Assembly: GCA_030386875.1 (NCBI GenBank)
Contig: CM059576.1
Coordinates: 17,860,058-17,924,057 of the forward strand
Length of the DNA: 64,000 bases
Origin: Morinoia aosen
Taxonomy: Eukaryota; Arthropoda; Malacostraca; Amphipoda; Talitridae
Direction of reading: 5' to 3'
Position numbers and translations under genes: made by a program. Under the pieces are notes generated by a model. The model had not been told where the DNA came from. It searched no databases and saw only the letters and a list, made by a program, of their open reading frames with translations. Positions 10,473 to 20,496 of this stretch are shown here, piece by piece. Position 1 is the stretch's first letter. Every line of letters begins with the position of its first letter.

Positions 10473-12490
10473 AGTGGTTCATCACCTTTTTTGGCAGTTA
10501 CCCAAAAATCTGCCCAAAATAACTGCCGCGACCTAAGCCTCCATAAAAATAGAAAAATTTCGTTCATATTAAGATATTTCTCTTGAAAACAGGTTACTAT
10601 AGGCTTGCACTCCATGAAACAAAATGATTTCTGTCGTGTTTATCAATACAAGCAGCACATTAGAACAACAGTGACGTCTTGAAAAATCGACAAACATATG
10701 TTTCCCTTATTAGAGGCACAAATTAGTTATATTTGACCTTCATGCCTTCAAAATATAAAAAAGAAAAAATTACTATGATACATCCTTCCAAAAAATTAAA
10801 ATTACAAATAAACAATTTTTACGTTTCCATGGACTGTCGTAATCAGTGAGAACTTCAACCCTGAATTGTGTTGGTGAGCTCCTCAAATCTGGATGATTTT
10901 GTTGTTAGACCGCATCTTATGTCATCCTAGGGTTGTGAGCGGCTTCTGTACTTCGTTTTCAATGACTGTCTGGGCAGAATACACTGCGTCACGCGAATAT
11001 GTTATCGCACAGGGAAGTTGGGCTTTCATCGCTTCACCTCCAAGAAATGGTTTTTCTTTGCGCACTTTTATCCAAAATGAGCCCAGTGATTTAAGTATCT
11101 TTTTCAAATTGTAAAGTGTTTTATCATTTGGAACTTCAAAAAGCTGCTCCCGTAGGTTGATGATGTTTGAAATATCTTCAGGTAGTTCTTCAGCAGCTAT
11201 GTTGAATGGTTTTCTTATCCAACTGTATTATGTGCATTTTCTGGAATATTTTGGTCAAACTCAGTGATTAGGTGAGGTATGGGTTGTTTAATAATGTCTT
11301 AGACTTCAATGAGAGAATAATCGTTTTTTACCAGGGGTAAATTAAGCAATGGAAATGATGCTGGTTTTCTTGTATTTAGTTTATTGATCCATAACTGAAG
11401 TTTTGCTTCGAATGATGATGATTTTTCAGAGAGTGTAATCAATGTCTGACAGCGACCTTGCATCGATATACTCAGGGAAATAATCTCAGCAAATATATCT
11501 GCAAGCAATGCTACTTGCATCAGCCAATTTGAATCTGAAATCTGTCTGTCAGCTTATGTTTCTTTTCAGCCAGAAACATCTCTGTTTCTGTCCGTAATTC
11601 AAGCAATCGTTGAAGAACCTTTCCTCGTGACACCCACTTAACTTCAGAGTGGGGCAGCAGATACATATATTTAGAATCGATATACGAACCAATTCGAGAA
11701 AATAACCTGGAGTTAAGCGCCCTAGCTTTGATAAAATAAACTATTTGAATTACTTCCGGCATCACATTCTGCAGCCCTTTAGAAAACTTCTGAGCAACAA
11801 GATTTTCACGGAGAAGAAGACAGTGAACAATCAACACCGAAGGATTTTCCTGTTTAAATCGAGAGGTAAAACGGGAACGAGCTCCTAACATTGCTGGTGC
11901 ACCATCACAACCACCATACACTGTTTCCAGTTAAGGCCTTCTACTCTGAAGAAAGAATTCACTATTTAGAAAATATCCTATCCAGTTGTTGGGGTTTGCA
12001 TTATTCGGCAAAACAAAAACTCTTCTTCCATATCACCTTGACTTTGATAACGTACATAAGTCATAAGGTGGGCATCATCACTCAAATCAGTAGACTCGTC
12101 TAGCTGGAGGATGAACTGTCCACTTTCTTTCATAGCTCCCAACACTTGTGTTTTAAAATCGCAAGACATAATCTGGATTATTTTTTGACTGTGTCATTGG
12201 ATGAGGATCATGTTAATTATTTTTAACCAACTCATTTCCAATTGTTGTTCGCACCAAGTCCAAAGCAGAAGGTTTCATCAGTTCTTCACCAATCGTAGGG
12301 TGCTTTTTTTGCTTTTAAAATTTCCCAGCTTTCTAAAAATGAAGCAAGTATTACTTGTGGCATCCCGATAAATGCTGGGTTCATAGTAGCATCCAGTAAC
12401 TGCCTTTTTAGTTTTATTCTTTCAAACAAGCTGCGGTCCTTGTTGGCCAGAAGTTTTCTAAAGGGCTGCAGAATGTGATGCCGGAAGTAA
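10473..12490 (-). pseudogene. hAT transposase (ZBED5-like type), minus-strand remnant with its 3' end
   Basis: Minus-strand pieces in order: ESWEILKAKKAPYDW (from about 12490), a broken stretch, GQFILQLDESTDLSDDAHL (12169-11978), GGCDGAPAMLGARSRF... and EVKWVSRGKVLQRLLELR (11921-11520), ALLADIFAEIISLSISMQGR (11520-11299), and a hAT dimerisation-type end FWIKVRKEKPFLGGEAMK (11107-10922). This is the order of KIAA1586/ZBED5-like hAT transposases. The non-coding tail ends in a terminal repeat CAGTGGTTC at 10473. Frameshifts and a stop break the gene. Confidence 0.82.
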
Positions 12491-13459
12491 TTCAAATAGT
12501 TTATTTCATCAAAGCTAGGGCACTCAACTCCAGGTTATTTTCTCAAATGTGTTCTGATATCGATTCTAAATATATGTATCTGCTGCCCCACTCTGAAGTT
12601 AAGTGGGTGTCACGAGGAAAGGTTCTTCAACGATTGCTTGAATTACGGACAGAAACAGAGATGTTTCTGGCTGAAAAGAAACATAAGCTGACAGACAGAT
12701 TTCAGATTCAAATTGGCTGATGCAAGTAGCATTGCTTGCAGATATATTTGCTGAGATTATTTCACTGAGTATATCGATGCAAGGTCGCTGTCAGACATTA
12801 CACTCGCTGAAAAATCATCATCATTCGAAGCAAAACTTCAGTTATGGATCAATAAACTAAATACAAGAAAACCAGCATAATTTCCATTGCTTAATTTACC
12901 CCTGGCAAATAACGATTATTCTCTTATTGAAGTCTGAGACATTATTAAGCAACCCATACCTCCCCTAATCACTGAGTTTGACCAAAATATTCCAGAAAAT
13001 GCACATAATACAGTTGGATAAGAAAACCATTCAACATAGCTGCTGAAGAACTACCTGAAGATATTTCAAACAACATCAACCTACGGGAGCAGCTTTTTGA
13101 AATACAAAATGATAAAACACTTTACAATTTTAAAAAGTTACTTGAATCACTGGGCTCATTTTGGATAAAAGTGCGCAAAGAAAAACCATTTCTTGGAGGT
13201 GAAGCGATGAAAGCCCAACTTCCCTTTGCGATAACATATTCGCGTGACGCAGTGTATTCTGCCCAGACAGTCATTGAAAACGAAGTACAGAAACCGCTCA
13301 CAACCCTAGGATGACATAAGATGCCGTCTAACAACAAAATCATCCAGATTTGAGGAGCTCACCAACACAATTCAGGGTTGAAGTTCTCACTGATTACGAC
13401 AGTCCATGGAAACGTAAAACTTGTGTATTTGTAATTTTAATTTTTTGGAAGGAGGTATC
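12438..13459 (+). pseudogene. hAT transposase 3' half, inverted second copy
   Basis: Plus-strand reading of VMPEVIQIVYFIKARALNSR and HSEVKWVSRGKVLQ repeats the segment read on the minus strand at 11520-11790. Homology continues through the dimerisation region (reverse of the 10922-11107 coding) and resumes beyond the Gypsy insertion at 18555-18866, up to the right terminal repeat. The two copies form an inverted repeat around a spacer of roughly 650 bases. Several in-frame stops are present. Confidence 0.85.
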
Positions 13460-13843
13460 TGTAATATAGCGAGTAGTGTAAGTTCCAGTTAGAGAGACCA
13501 ATAGTTGGCAACGCTCGACAGAGCAACACTCGCAGGCAGTCTGCTAGTGAACTCGGGTTCGACAACAAGTAAATGTTGACCGAGTGTGTACATAATATTA
13601 CCTACTGTGGTTGGTATCTAACTTCTTAATTTCTAAACTAATGTACTAATTCTATGCTACCCTATTCTATATATTCCTTTCAATCTCCGCTCTGCTCTCG
13701 CTAACCACATTCTGGTATCTGAGTATCTATATTGTAAGGTATCCAAGAGGTGAGTAAACTATTTTACCTAACTTGATGTCTATTACTATGTTGTGTCTAT
13801 GTCTATGTGAAACCTATACTGTGCTATAGCGTAGGATGCGATA
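13460..13843 (+). repeat. Gypsy 5' LTR
   Basis: Begins TGTAATATAG and ends GATGCGATA. The boundaries are fixed by comparing both LTR copies: the base before differs (C versus G) and the sequence after diverges at once. The 3' terminal dinucleotide is TA instead of the usual CA. Confidence 0.93.
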
Positions 13844-13858
13844 TTGGCGACGAGGATT
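13844..13858 (+). promoter_or_regulatory. Gypsy primer-binding site candidate
   Basis: TTGGCGACGAGGATT directly follows the 5' LTR. TGG at the start fits pairing with the CCA end of a tRNA; the same site type is familiar from Mag-like elements. The tRNA was not identified. Confidence 0.7.
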
Positions 13859-14077
13859 TGGTAGAACTGCTGGAAGTGACTAAGTGGTAGTGACTACTGA
13901 CTAGTGAGGGAACATAAAATTTGCCTAGTGAAATTTTTTGTTATTGTTTTTCTGCTCACTGGTGTTGCTAGACTGGCTAGACTAGTGGAGAAAATTAAAA
14001 TTGATCAAGTGATTGTACTATTTGTGCTGTGAAAAATTTTTTTTTACAGTGTGTTTTTGACTTACTAAAAATTCAAT

Positions 14078-16402
14078 ATGCCATTGATAGGTTCAGTGGG
14101 AGAATTTAATCCTGGAGAGGAAGAATTTGGAGACTATGAAACTAGATTACACTGCTATTTTTTAATAAACAAAATAGAGGAAAATAAAAAAGCCCCCACT
14201 ATAATTTCACTAGTGGGTCCTAAAATTGCTAGGTTAATCAAGGACCTTATGTCTCCAAAGAAAGTACTTGATGCTACTTATGTCGAGATTGTGGAAGCGT
14301 TGAGACGGCATTTTAAGCCAACAAGAAATCAAATCTTTGAGAGATTTAGGTTCCATAAGCGGAACCAGAGACATGGGGAAAGCATTGCTGATTTTGTGGC
14401 TAGCTTGAAAGCACTTTCTAATACCTGTAATTTCAAACAGGAAGTGCTAGAAGAGACCCTGCTGGATCGTTTCATTTTCGGTGTGTCCAGTAATGAAATT
14501 CAAAATTGCTTGCTAAATGAGGCTGGCCTGACATGGCAAAAGGCCATGGATCTAGCTACTGCTAAAGAAACCACACTGAGAGAAACAGTGGGGTTGAGGC
14601 AACCAAATTCAATTCTAAATGTAGGTCAGAGCAGAGTTCAGCAAACTGCGTACAAGCCTCAGGGCAAGACTCAGGCCCAAGCTAGCCCCAAATCAGCATG
14701 CAGCGGCTGTGGTAATCTGCACTGGCGTAGAGATTGCCCCTACAAAGACAGTGTTTGTCATGGTTGTGGCCAAAAAGGTCATCTAAAAAAATGTTGTTTC
14801 AAACTAACAAAAGGAACAAAAGGGCAGAAATCTGATAAAGGCAACAAAAATAATTTTGTGCATGCTATGCATGAAAAAAGGGGGAGGGAAAACCACCCTA
14901 ACCCTAATGGAACTAGCAATGGAACCAATGCAGACTACCCAGCCCCCAATCATGGGTGTTATGGGGAAATATTTGCTTTAGCCGAGGAAATGAAACCCCC
15001 AATCAAAATAAAATTGTTACTAAATAGGGTGCCATTAGAGATGGAGGTAGATACAGGTGCTGCCAGGTCTATCCTTTCAATGGCCACCTACTATAAAATA
15101 CCAGACAAGTCAATACCCGAGCTGAGACCTTCTGATGTTAAGCTGAGGACTTATGGGGGAGCTGAGCTGGTAGTTTGTGGGGAGATTAGGGCTAACATCC
15201 AGCGTGAATCTAGTGGTATGGTTCCTCAGCTAGCAACTATTGTGGTTGTAGACAGGGAGGGGCCAGCCTTGCTGGGTAGGGACCTGATTGATTTTCTTGG
15301 GCTAACTATAGTTTCAAATAATGTCAACAAATTGATCACTTGCCCAGAAGAGTTAGCAAATAAATTCCCCGACCTTTTTCAACCAGGTCTAGGTTGCTTT
15401 AAGGGAAGGAAATTCAAAATAGCAGTGGATCCCTCCGTACCACCAAAGTTTTGTAAGGCCAGGAATGTGCCTTACACACTTAGACCTAAGGTGGAGGCTG
15501 AACTTGATAGACTGGTGCAGGAAGGTATCCTCACCCCTGTACAGTATTCAAGATGGGCGGCGGCGATCGTCCCTGTGCTCAAGGCTGATCAAAGCATCCG
15601 AATATGTGGGGATTACAAACTCACAGTCAACAGAGCCACTAGGCTTGATACCTACCCCATACCCAGAGTGGAAGATCTATTTAGCGGGTTAGCAGGAGGA
15701 GTTATATACTCCAAGCTAGATATGTCTCAGGCATACGCTCAACTACCCTTGGATGAAGACTCCAATGAACTCACGGTAATAAACACCCACAGAGGTTTAT
15801 TTGCCTACAACCGTCTCAGCTTTGGAATTGCGTCCGCACCTGGAATCTTTCAGCGTGCCATGGAAGGACTATTGCAGGGCCTCCCAGGAGTGTTCTGCTA
15901 CCTGGATGACGTCCTGGTGAGTGCCACTAATGAGCAAGAGCACAACAAGCGTCTCTATCAAGTCCTATCTAAACTTCAGGAGGCAGGGCTAAAGCTGAAA
16001 ATAGATAAATGCCAAATTGGAGTGCCACAGGTATCCTACCTTGGATACCAAATTGACAAGGATGGATTGCACCCCACTGCCGAGAAGGTAGCAGCAATCC
16101 AGAAGGCACCAGCTCCTACTAATGTAACTCAACTGAGAGCCTACCTTGGGCTGCTAAATTTCTATAGGAAATTTCTAAAATCATCTGCAACTATGCTGGA
16201 GCCCCTAAATACCTTAATGAGGGATAAAACCCCTTGGAAATGGGATGCAAGTCAGGAGAGAGCCTTCCAGAAATCTAAACAAGCCCTCCTGGACTCTCAG
16301 ACTCTAGTCCACTTTGACCCTCAGAAACCCATAGTGGTAGTGGCGGACAGTAGTGCGTATGGTGTGGGAGCGGTGCTGTGTCACCTTATTGATGGGATTT
16401 AA
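14078..16402 (+). CDS. Gypsy gag-pol, first part: gag, protease, reverse transcriptase, start of RNase H
   Basis: A 774-residue reading. Gag occupies about 1-250, with two zinc knuckles (C208-C220, CX2CX3HX4C; C227-C240). The protease has DTGA at 325-328. The reverse transcriptase has ICGDYKLTVN near 509 and YLDD at 608-611. RNase H starts with VVVADSSAYGVGAVL, and the reading then stops at TAA 16400-16402. The next reading is in the same frame (16481-18106 as an ATG reading, open from 16403), so one nonsense codon is the only visible lesion. The ATG at 14078 begins the gag typical of K02A2.6-like elements (MPLIGSVGEF). Confidence 0.93.
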   Translation: MPLIGSVGEFNPGEEEFGDYETRLHCYFLINKIEENKKAPTIISLVGPKIARLIKDLMSPKKVLDATYVEIVEALRRHFKPTRNQIFERFRFHKRNQRHGESIADFVASLKALSNTCNFKQEVLEETLLDRFIFGVSSNEIQNCLLNEAGLTWQKAMDLATAKETTLRETVGLRQPNSILNVGQSRVQQTAYKPQGKTQAQASPKSACSGCGNLHWRRDCPYKDSVCHGCGQKGHLKKCCFKLTKGTKGQKSDKGNKNNFVHAMHEKRGRENHPNPNGTSNGTNADYPAPNHGCYGEIFALAEEMKPPIKIKLLLNRVPLEMEVDTGAARSILSMATYYKIPDKSIPELRPSDVKLRTYGGAELVVCGEIRANIQRESSGMVPQLATIVVVDREGPALLGRDLIDFLGLTIVSNNVNKLITCPEELANKFPDLFQPGLGCFKGRKFKIAVDPSVPPKFCKARNVPYTLRPKVEAELDRLVQEGILTPVQYSRWAAAIVPVLKADQSIRICGDYKLTVNRATRLDTYPIPRVEDLFSGLAGGVIYSKLDMSQAYAQLPLDEDSNELTVINTHRGLFAYNRLSFGIASAPGIFQRAMEGLLQGLPGVFCYLDDVLVSATNEQEHNKRLYQVLSKLQEAGLKLKIDKCQIGVPQVSYLGYQIDKDGLHPTAEKVAAIQKAPAPTNVTQLRAYLGLLNFYRKFLKSSATMLEPLNTLMRDKTPWKWDASQERAFQKSKQALLDSQTLVHFDPQKPIVVVADSSAYGVGAVLCHLIDGI

Positions 16403-18106
16403 CGCCCCGCCTATTTTGCCTCCCGAACTCTAACAGCAACAGAACGCAACTACTCTCAAACTGAGAAAGAAGCCCTAGCTATGGTGTTCGCACTTCGAAA
16501 ATTTCATTGCTACCTGTGGGGACAGGATTTCGCTGTGGTTACGGACCACAAACCTTTGTTAGGACTATTTGATCCGGGTAGAAGCATTCCTCCGATGGCA
16601 TCCGGGCGCATACAAAGGTTGGCTTTACTACTGCAGTCCTACAAGTTCACCTTGCGCCACCGGTCTGGCGTGCTGTTGGGCACGGCTGATGCTCTCAGTC
16701 GTCTACCCTTGACAACTCCCGAGGAAGCCACACCTATTCCTGCGGAATGGACGTCCTTAGTAAACTTCCTCGAGTCAGCTCCAGTCACCAGCACCCACAT
16801 CCGCGACAGCACCCTAAGGGACCCAGTACTTTCAAAGGTATACAAATACTGCCAAGTAGGCTGGCCTTCGATGGTAATTGGTGACCCTGATCTCGCTCCG
16901 TATACGAGGAGGCGAGACGAATTGTCCACACAAAATGGCTGTGTGCTCTGGGGAGCAAGAATTATTGTACCCCAAGCTCTCAGACAAGCCATTGTGGATG
17001 AACTTCACTCTGGTCATGCTGGATCATCCAGGATGAAGGAGTTAGCTCGCAGCTACGTGTGGTGGCCCCATCTGGATAAAGATCTAGAAGAAACAACTAA
17101 GTCATGCCGCGAGTGCCTGAGCACTCGAGCCGCACCGACGAAAGCTGAACTCCATCCGTGGGAATGGCCTGCGAAGCCTTGGCATCGCATACACATTGAC
17201 TACGCGGGCCCAATGGATGGAAAATACTATCTAGTGATCGTGGATGCACACTCTAAGTGGGTTGAAATTTTTCCCACATCTACTACAACCTCTAGCGAAA
17301 CGATCTTGTGCCTGAAACACACTTTTGCGACATTTGGATTCCCAGTAACAATTGTTTCAGACAACGCAACGTGTTTCACATCGGCTGAATTCCAAGAATT
17401 TGTGAAGGCATGTGGTATGCGACATATTACAAGCGCACCATACCACCATTCAACTAATGGACTGGCAGAGCGCATGGTACAAACTTTCAAGAAGAATATA
17501 CGGAAGTCAACGGAACCCCTACGCCTAGCACTAGACAGGTTCCTGTTCAACTATCGGCTAACACCTCACACGACAACAGGTGTTACGCCTGCCGAACTGA
17601 TGCTAGGCAGGAAAGTCCGCTCTCGTCTAGATCTGCTTTGGCCGTCAGAAGCAATCGCGTCCAAAGTTGCTCAACGCCAGGACGCTCAGAAAAGATACCA
17701 CCCAGGGTCTCGCGCGGTTGACATTCCGCTGGAGTCACCTGTGATGGTCCGTCAATACACGCCGGGTTCCCCAAAATGGACCCCTGCTACCACCATTGAG
17801 AAAACAGGCCCGGTATCCTACAAGTGCCAACTGAAGGGGGGAGAGGTCGTTCGTCGACACCAGGACCAAGTTATTACCTGCTCGAACACCATCCCTGAAC
17901 CCTTGGAACAACCTACGGAGGAAACCGTTGTGTTTCCACAACCTGCTCAAAATTCATACCCACCACCTCCGACCCATGAACCTGACTCCGAAACACCTGA
18001 TTACCCGATTCCCACCCAGGAGGCTAGGATGCACGAGCCTCCAAGCGCTAGCGTCTCGCGCAGGTCTACCCGAGCTCGGAAGCCTGTGGTGAGAATGGAC
18101 CTTTAG
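16403..18106 (+). CDS. Gypsy pol, second part: rest of RNase H and integrase
   Basis: In frame with the preceding reading, after a TAA codon. The codons 16403-16480 keep homology (PAYFASRTLTATERNYSQTE), and a 541-residue reading starts at 16481. It holds the RNase H end (VVTDHKPLLGLF, GTADALSRLP), an integrase zinc module (H175, H179, C209, C212 of that reading), and a catalytic core with D240, D294 and E330. The C-terminus is proline- and serine-rich, without a chromodomain or env gene. It could only be made by readthrough of the stop or from other copies in trans. Confidence 0.92.
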   Translation, partial: RPAYFASRTLTATERNYSQTEKEALAMVFALRKFHCYLWGQDFAVVTDHKPLLGLFDPGRSIPPMASGRIQRLALLLQSYKFTLRHRSGVLLGTADALSRLPLTTPEEATPIPAEWTSLVNFLESAPVTSTHIRDSTLRDPVLSKVYKYCQVGWPSMVIGDPDLAPYTRRRDELSTQNGCVLWGARIIVPQALRQAIVDELHSGHAGSSRMKELARSYVWWPHLDKDLEETTKSCRECLSTRAAPTKAELHPWEWPAKPWHRIHIDYAGPMDGKYYLVIVDAHSKWVEIFPTSTTTSSETILCLKHTFATFGFPVTIVSDNATCFTSAEFQEFVKACGMRHITSAPYHHSTNGLAERMVQTFKKNIRKSTEPLRLALDRFLFNYRLTPHTTTGVTPAELMLGRKVRSRLDLLWPSEAIASKVAQRQDAQKRYHPGSRAVDIPLESPVMVRQYTPGSPKWTPATTIEKTGPVSYKCQLKGGEVVRRHQDQVITCSNTIPEPLEQPTEETVVFPQPAQNSYPPPPTHEPDSETPDYPIPTQEARMHEPPSASVSRRSTRARKPVVRMDL

Positions 18107-18157
18107 GATTGACTATATTGAATAAGGGGACTGGGGATACAGGGGGGGTTTCTAATT

Positions 18158-18170
18158 AAGGAGGGAGGGG
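18158..18170 (+). promoter_or_regulatory. Gypsy polypurine tract
   Basis: The purine run AAGGAGGGAGGGG ends exactly where the 3' LTR starts, as expected for the plus-strand primer. Confidence 0.85.
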
Positions 18171-18554
18171 TGTAATATAGCGAGTAGTGTAAGTTCTAGT
18201 TAGAGAGACCAATAGTTGGCAACGCTCGACAGAGCAACACTCGCAGGCAGTCTGCTAGTGAACTCGGGTTCGACAACAAGTAAATGTTGACCGAGTGTGT
18301 ACATAATATTACCTACTGTGGTTGGTATCTAACTTCTTAATTTCTAAACTAATGTACTAATTCTATGCTACCCTATTCTATATATTTCTTTCAATCTCCG
18401 CTCTGCTCTCGCTAACCACATTCTGGTATCTGAGTATCTATATTGTAAGGTATCCAAGAGGTGAGTAAACTATTTTACCTAACTTGATGTCTATTACTAT
18501 GTTGTGTCTATGTCTATGTGAAACCTATACTGTGCTATAGCGTAGGATGCGATA
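18171..18554 (+). repeat. Gypsy 3' LTR
   Basis: The second copy of the 384-bp LTR. It differs from the 5' copy by C to T near base 27 and C to T in the ATATATTCC stretch. The GTATC duplication and resumed hAT sequence follow. Confidence 0.95.
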
Positions 18555-18866
18555 GTATCATAGTAATTTTTTTCTTCATTTATATTTTGAAGGCATGAAG
18601 GTCAAATATAACTAATTTGTGTCTGTATAAGGGAAAATATATGTTTGTCGACTTTTCAAGACGTCACTGTTGTTCTAATGTGCTGCTTGTACTGATAAAC
18701 ACGACAGAAATCATTTTGTTTCTGGAGTGCAAGCCAATTGTATCTTGTTTTCAAAAGAATAATCATGCCATGAACGAAATTTTTCTATTGTTATGGATGC
18801 TTGGGTCGCGGCAGTTATATTTTGGACAGATTTTGGGTCACTGCCAAAAAAGGTTAAGAACCACTG
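18555..18866 (+). mobile_element. hAT right end beyond the Gypsy insertion
   Basis: Non-coding hAT 3' tail that matches 10473-10790 in reverse complement and ends in GGTTAAGAACCACTG. CTCTACGG and the BEL gag follow. Confidence 0.9.
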
Positions 18867-18874
18867 CTCTACGG

Positions 18875-19305
18875 TTACCAACTGCATTCATAAATTGAGT
18901 CAAAAACCCATGATACTTTAGAGCGTCGCTAGTACTCCCACTAAACTTCTCAATCTGAAGCTGTGGTAACTTCAGATCCCGTACAAGTCTAGTTTCTTTA
19001 GGGCTAGAAATTGCTTCTTTTGACTCCTCAATTTCACACAAACGTACTTCTATCTCGGAACAATACTCTTACTGCGAATCCACTTCACCGTCTACTTCGG
19101 CAGGCGTTTTACCGGCTTTATCCATGGAAGCGATGATTTCCTGGTCCAACGTCTGGACGCCGGCCAGGCTGCTACGGATCAACTCCGATAAAGCGCGGAT
19201 CTCCGTCTTTTTCTCGCTTGCCAGGGAATCGTCAACCTTTTTGAAAGCTAGGGTAATTTTACGTTTAAACACGCTACGCCTTCTGACCAAAGCAGCATAA
19301 TCCAT
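18875..19305 (-). pseudogene. BEL gag, N-terminal part
   Basis: The minus strand reads from ATG at 19305: MDYAALVRRRSVFKRKITLA, with a helical, charged N-terminus. After one in-frame TAA (about 19069) comes LKLPQLQIEKFSGSTSDALK, the core motif of BEL/Pao gag. It breaks off at the hAT duplication and continues at 10103. Gag forms the particle in which reverse transcription occurs. The stop and the insertion inactivate it. Confidence 0.82.
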
Positions 19306-19493
19306 CGTGGGAAAACCAGTGAAGGCAGGCTGAAAACAATAAGCGCCACTCAGGAACCACGAAGCTGTAAATTATTAATTAAACACCTAGAATCAAAAGG
19401 TGTTAGTTAAAAGATTAATTAAGTTAATTATTTCGATTTACTCAGGACCTGGGAGGAAAAAGTCAAAGGAAACATTAATGGCATTTCCTTAGT
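19306..19493 (-). other. BEL leader, LTR not identified
   Basis: Between the gag start and the foldback element there are under 200 bases, with a TGGCGC sequence near 19345 (minus strand) that might be part of a primer-binding site. A full 5' LTR is not visible; it may have been lost when the foldback element arrived. Confidence 0.3.
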
Positions 19494-20496
19494 ATAGTAT
19501 GGCGAAAACTGAGGGTTTCACTAAATAAGTCGCCATGAAGAGATAAGGTGCAAACATCAAAACAGGAAGATTAGCCAATAATTTTATTCAAGAAACAAAA
19601 TACGCTTATATTTAGCGCTTCTTAAGACAATGTTAAAATAACCAAGTCGAAGGAAGGCGATCTTGGCACGCAACACAAAAAACACAATTTTCCACCTTAA
19701 TTAAGTACTAAGTTTAGACAATAGGTTTCGGTAAGTTTCTTTATTTCCTTAGTTCGCAGAACGTCAACAAGTTTAAATTTTACGATGAACGCACAACCGG
19801 ACTTACGGCGCAGTCGGCACGAGGTGCTACGGGCCCGCTTTGTGCCGCCGACGTACCGGTTGTGCGTTCATAGTAAAATTTAAACTTGTTGACGTTCTGC
19901 GAACTATGGAAATAAAGAAACTTAACGAAACCAATTGTTTAAACTTAGTATTTAATTAAGGTCGAAAATTGTGTTTTTTGTGTTGTATACCAAGATCGCC
20001 TTCCTTCGACTTGGTTATTTTAACATTGTCTTAAGAAGCGCTAAATATAAGCGTGTTTCGTTTCTTGAATAAAATTATTGGCTAGTAGTAGTAGTAGTAA
20101 CATAGGTTTGCTAGCGCTTCAGTTATTTAAACTATATCGCACCGAAGGTCACAAAATTTAATCGGTATCAGGCTTTTCCGATTTATCACGCAAGGTGAAC
20201 ATCAACATTATATGAACATCAAAAATTACATGATCATGATTTAATTACAACTCAAGATTATAATTGTCTCCCCATTGAAATTTTGTACATACTACAGTAC
20301 ATCCGAATCACTGGGCAGCCAAACCCCTTAGGGGGTTTCAGCTGCCCACCCATTTATGGCCGGACGCCTTACCCACGCTGAAACCCCCCAAGGTACCAAC
20401 GTAGCGCGTCCGGCCATATTGCAGTTTCTTCATCTACAATTATTTAAAAGACTTCAGACATATAAATCTTTCCGTAGTTCTCAGCGTACAGAGGCA

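Larger units (their letters stand above)
13460..18554 (+). mobile_element. Gypsy LTR retrotransposon (Mag/K02A2.6-like), nearly intact
   Basis: Two 384-bp LTRs (13460-13843, 18171-18554) differ at only two positions by eye (about 99.5% identical). The element lies in the hAT 3' region and is flanked by the 5-bp duplication GTATC (13455-13459 and 18555-18559). It has a primer-binding site at 13844, one gag-pol frame interrupted by a single stop, and a purine tract before the 3' LTR. This is the most recent insertion of the nest. Confidence 0.96.
10112..18866. mobile_element. hAT transposon, rearranged, with internal inverted duplication and a Gypsy insertion
   Basis: Both ends carry the terminal inverted repeat CAGTGGTTCTTAACC, and both are flanked by the 8-bp duplication CTCTACGG (10104-10111 and 18867-18874), the mark of hAT transposition. 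Without the Gypsy insertion the element is about 3.7 kb. Inside it lie a left 5' end (10112-10471), a second inward terminal sequence at 10473, a minus-strand transposase, and an inverted repeat of the transposase 3' half leading to the right end. The outer duplication encloses the whole composite, so it probably moved as one unit. Confidence 0.9.
5481..19330 (-). mobile_element. Decayed BEL/Pao retrotransposon (minus strand) hosting nested insertions
   Basis: Read right to left: gag start (19305-18875), then gag again at 10103-9892, an inverted gag segment (8778-9222), then reverse transcriptase, RNase H and integrase down to 5481. Gag is interrupted by the hAT element 10112-18866 with a perfect 8-bp duplication, which proves the two gag parts were contiguous. 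Pol is broken by several frameshifts and stops, so the copy is dead. The outer LTRs are not resolved. It is distinct in sequence from the BEL element at the left edge. Confidence 0.8.
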
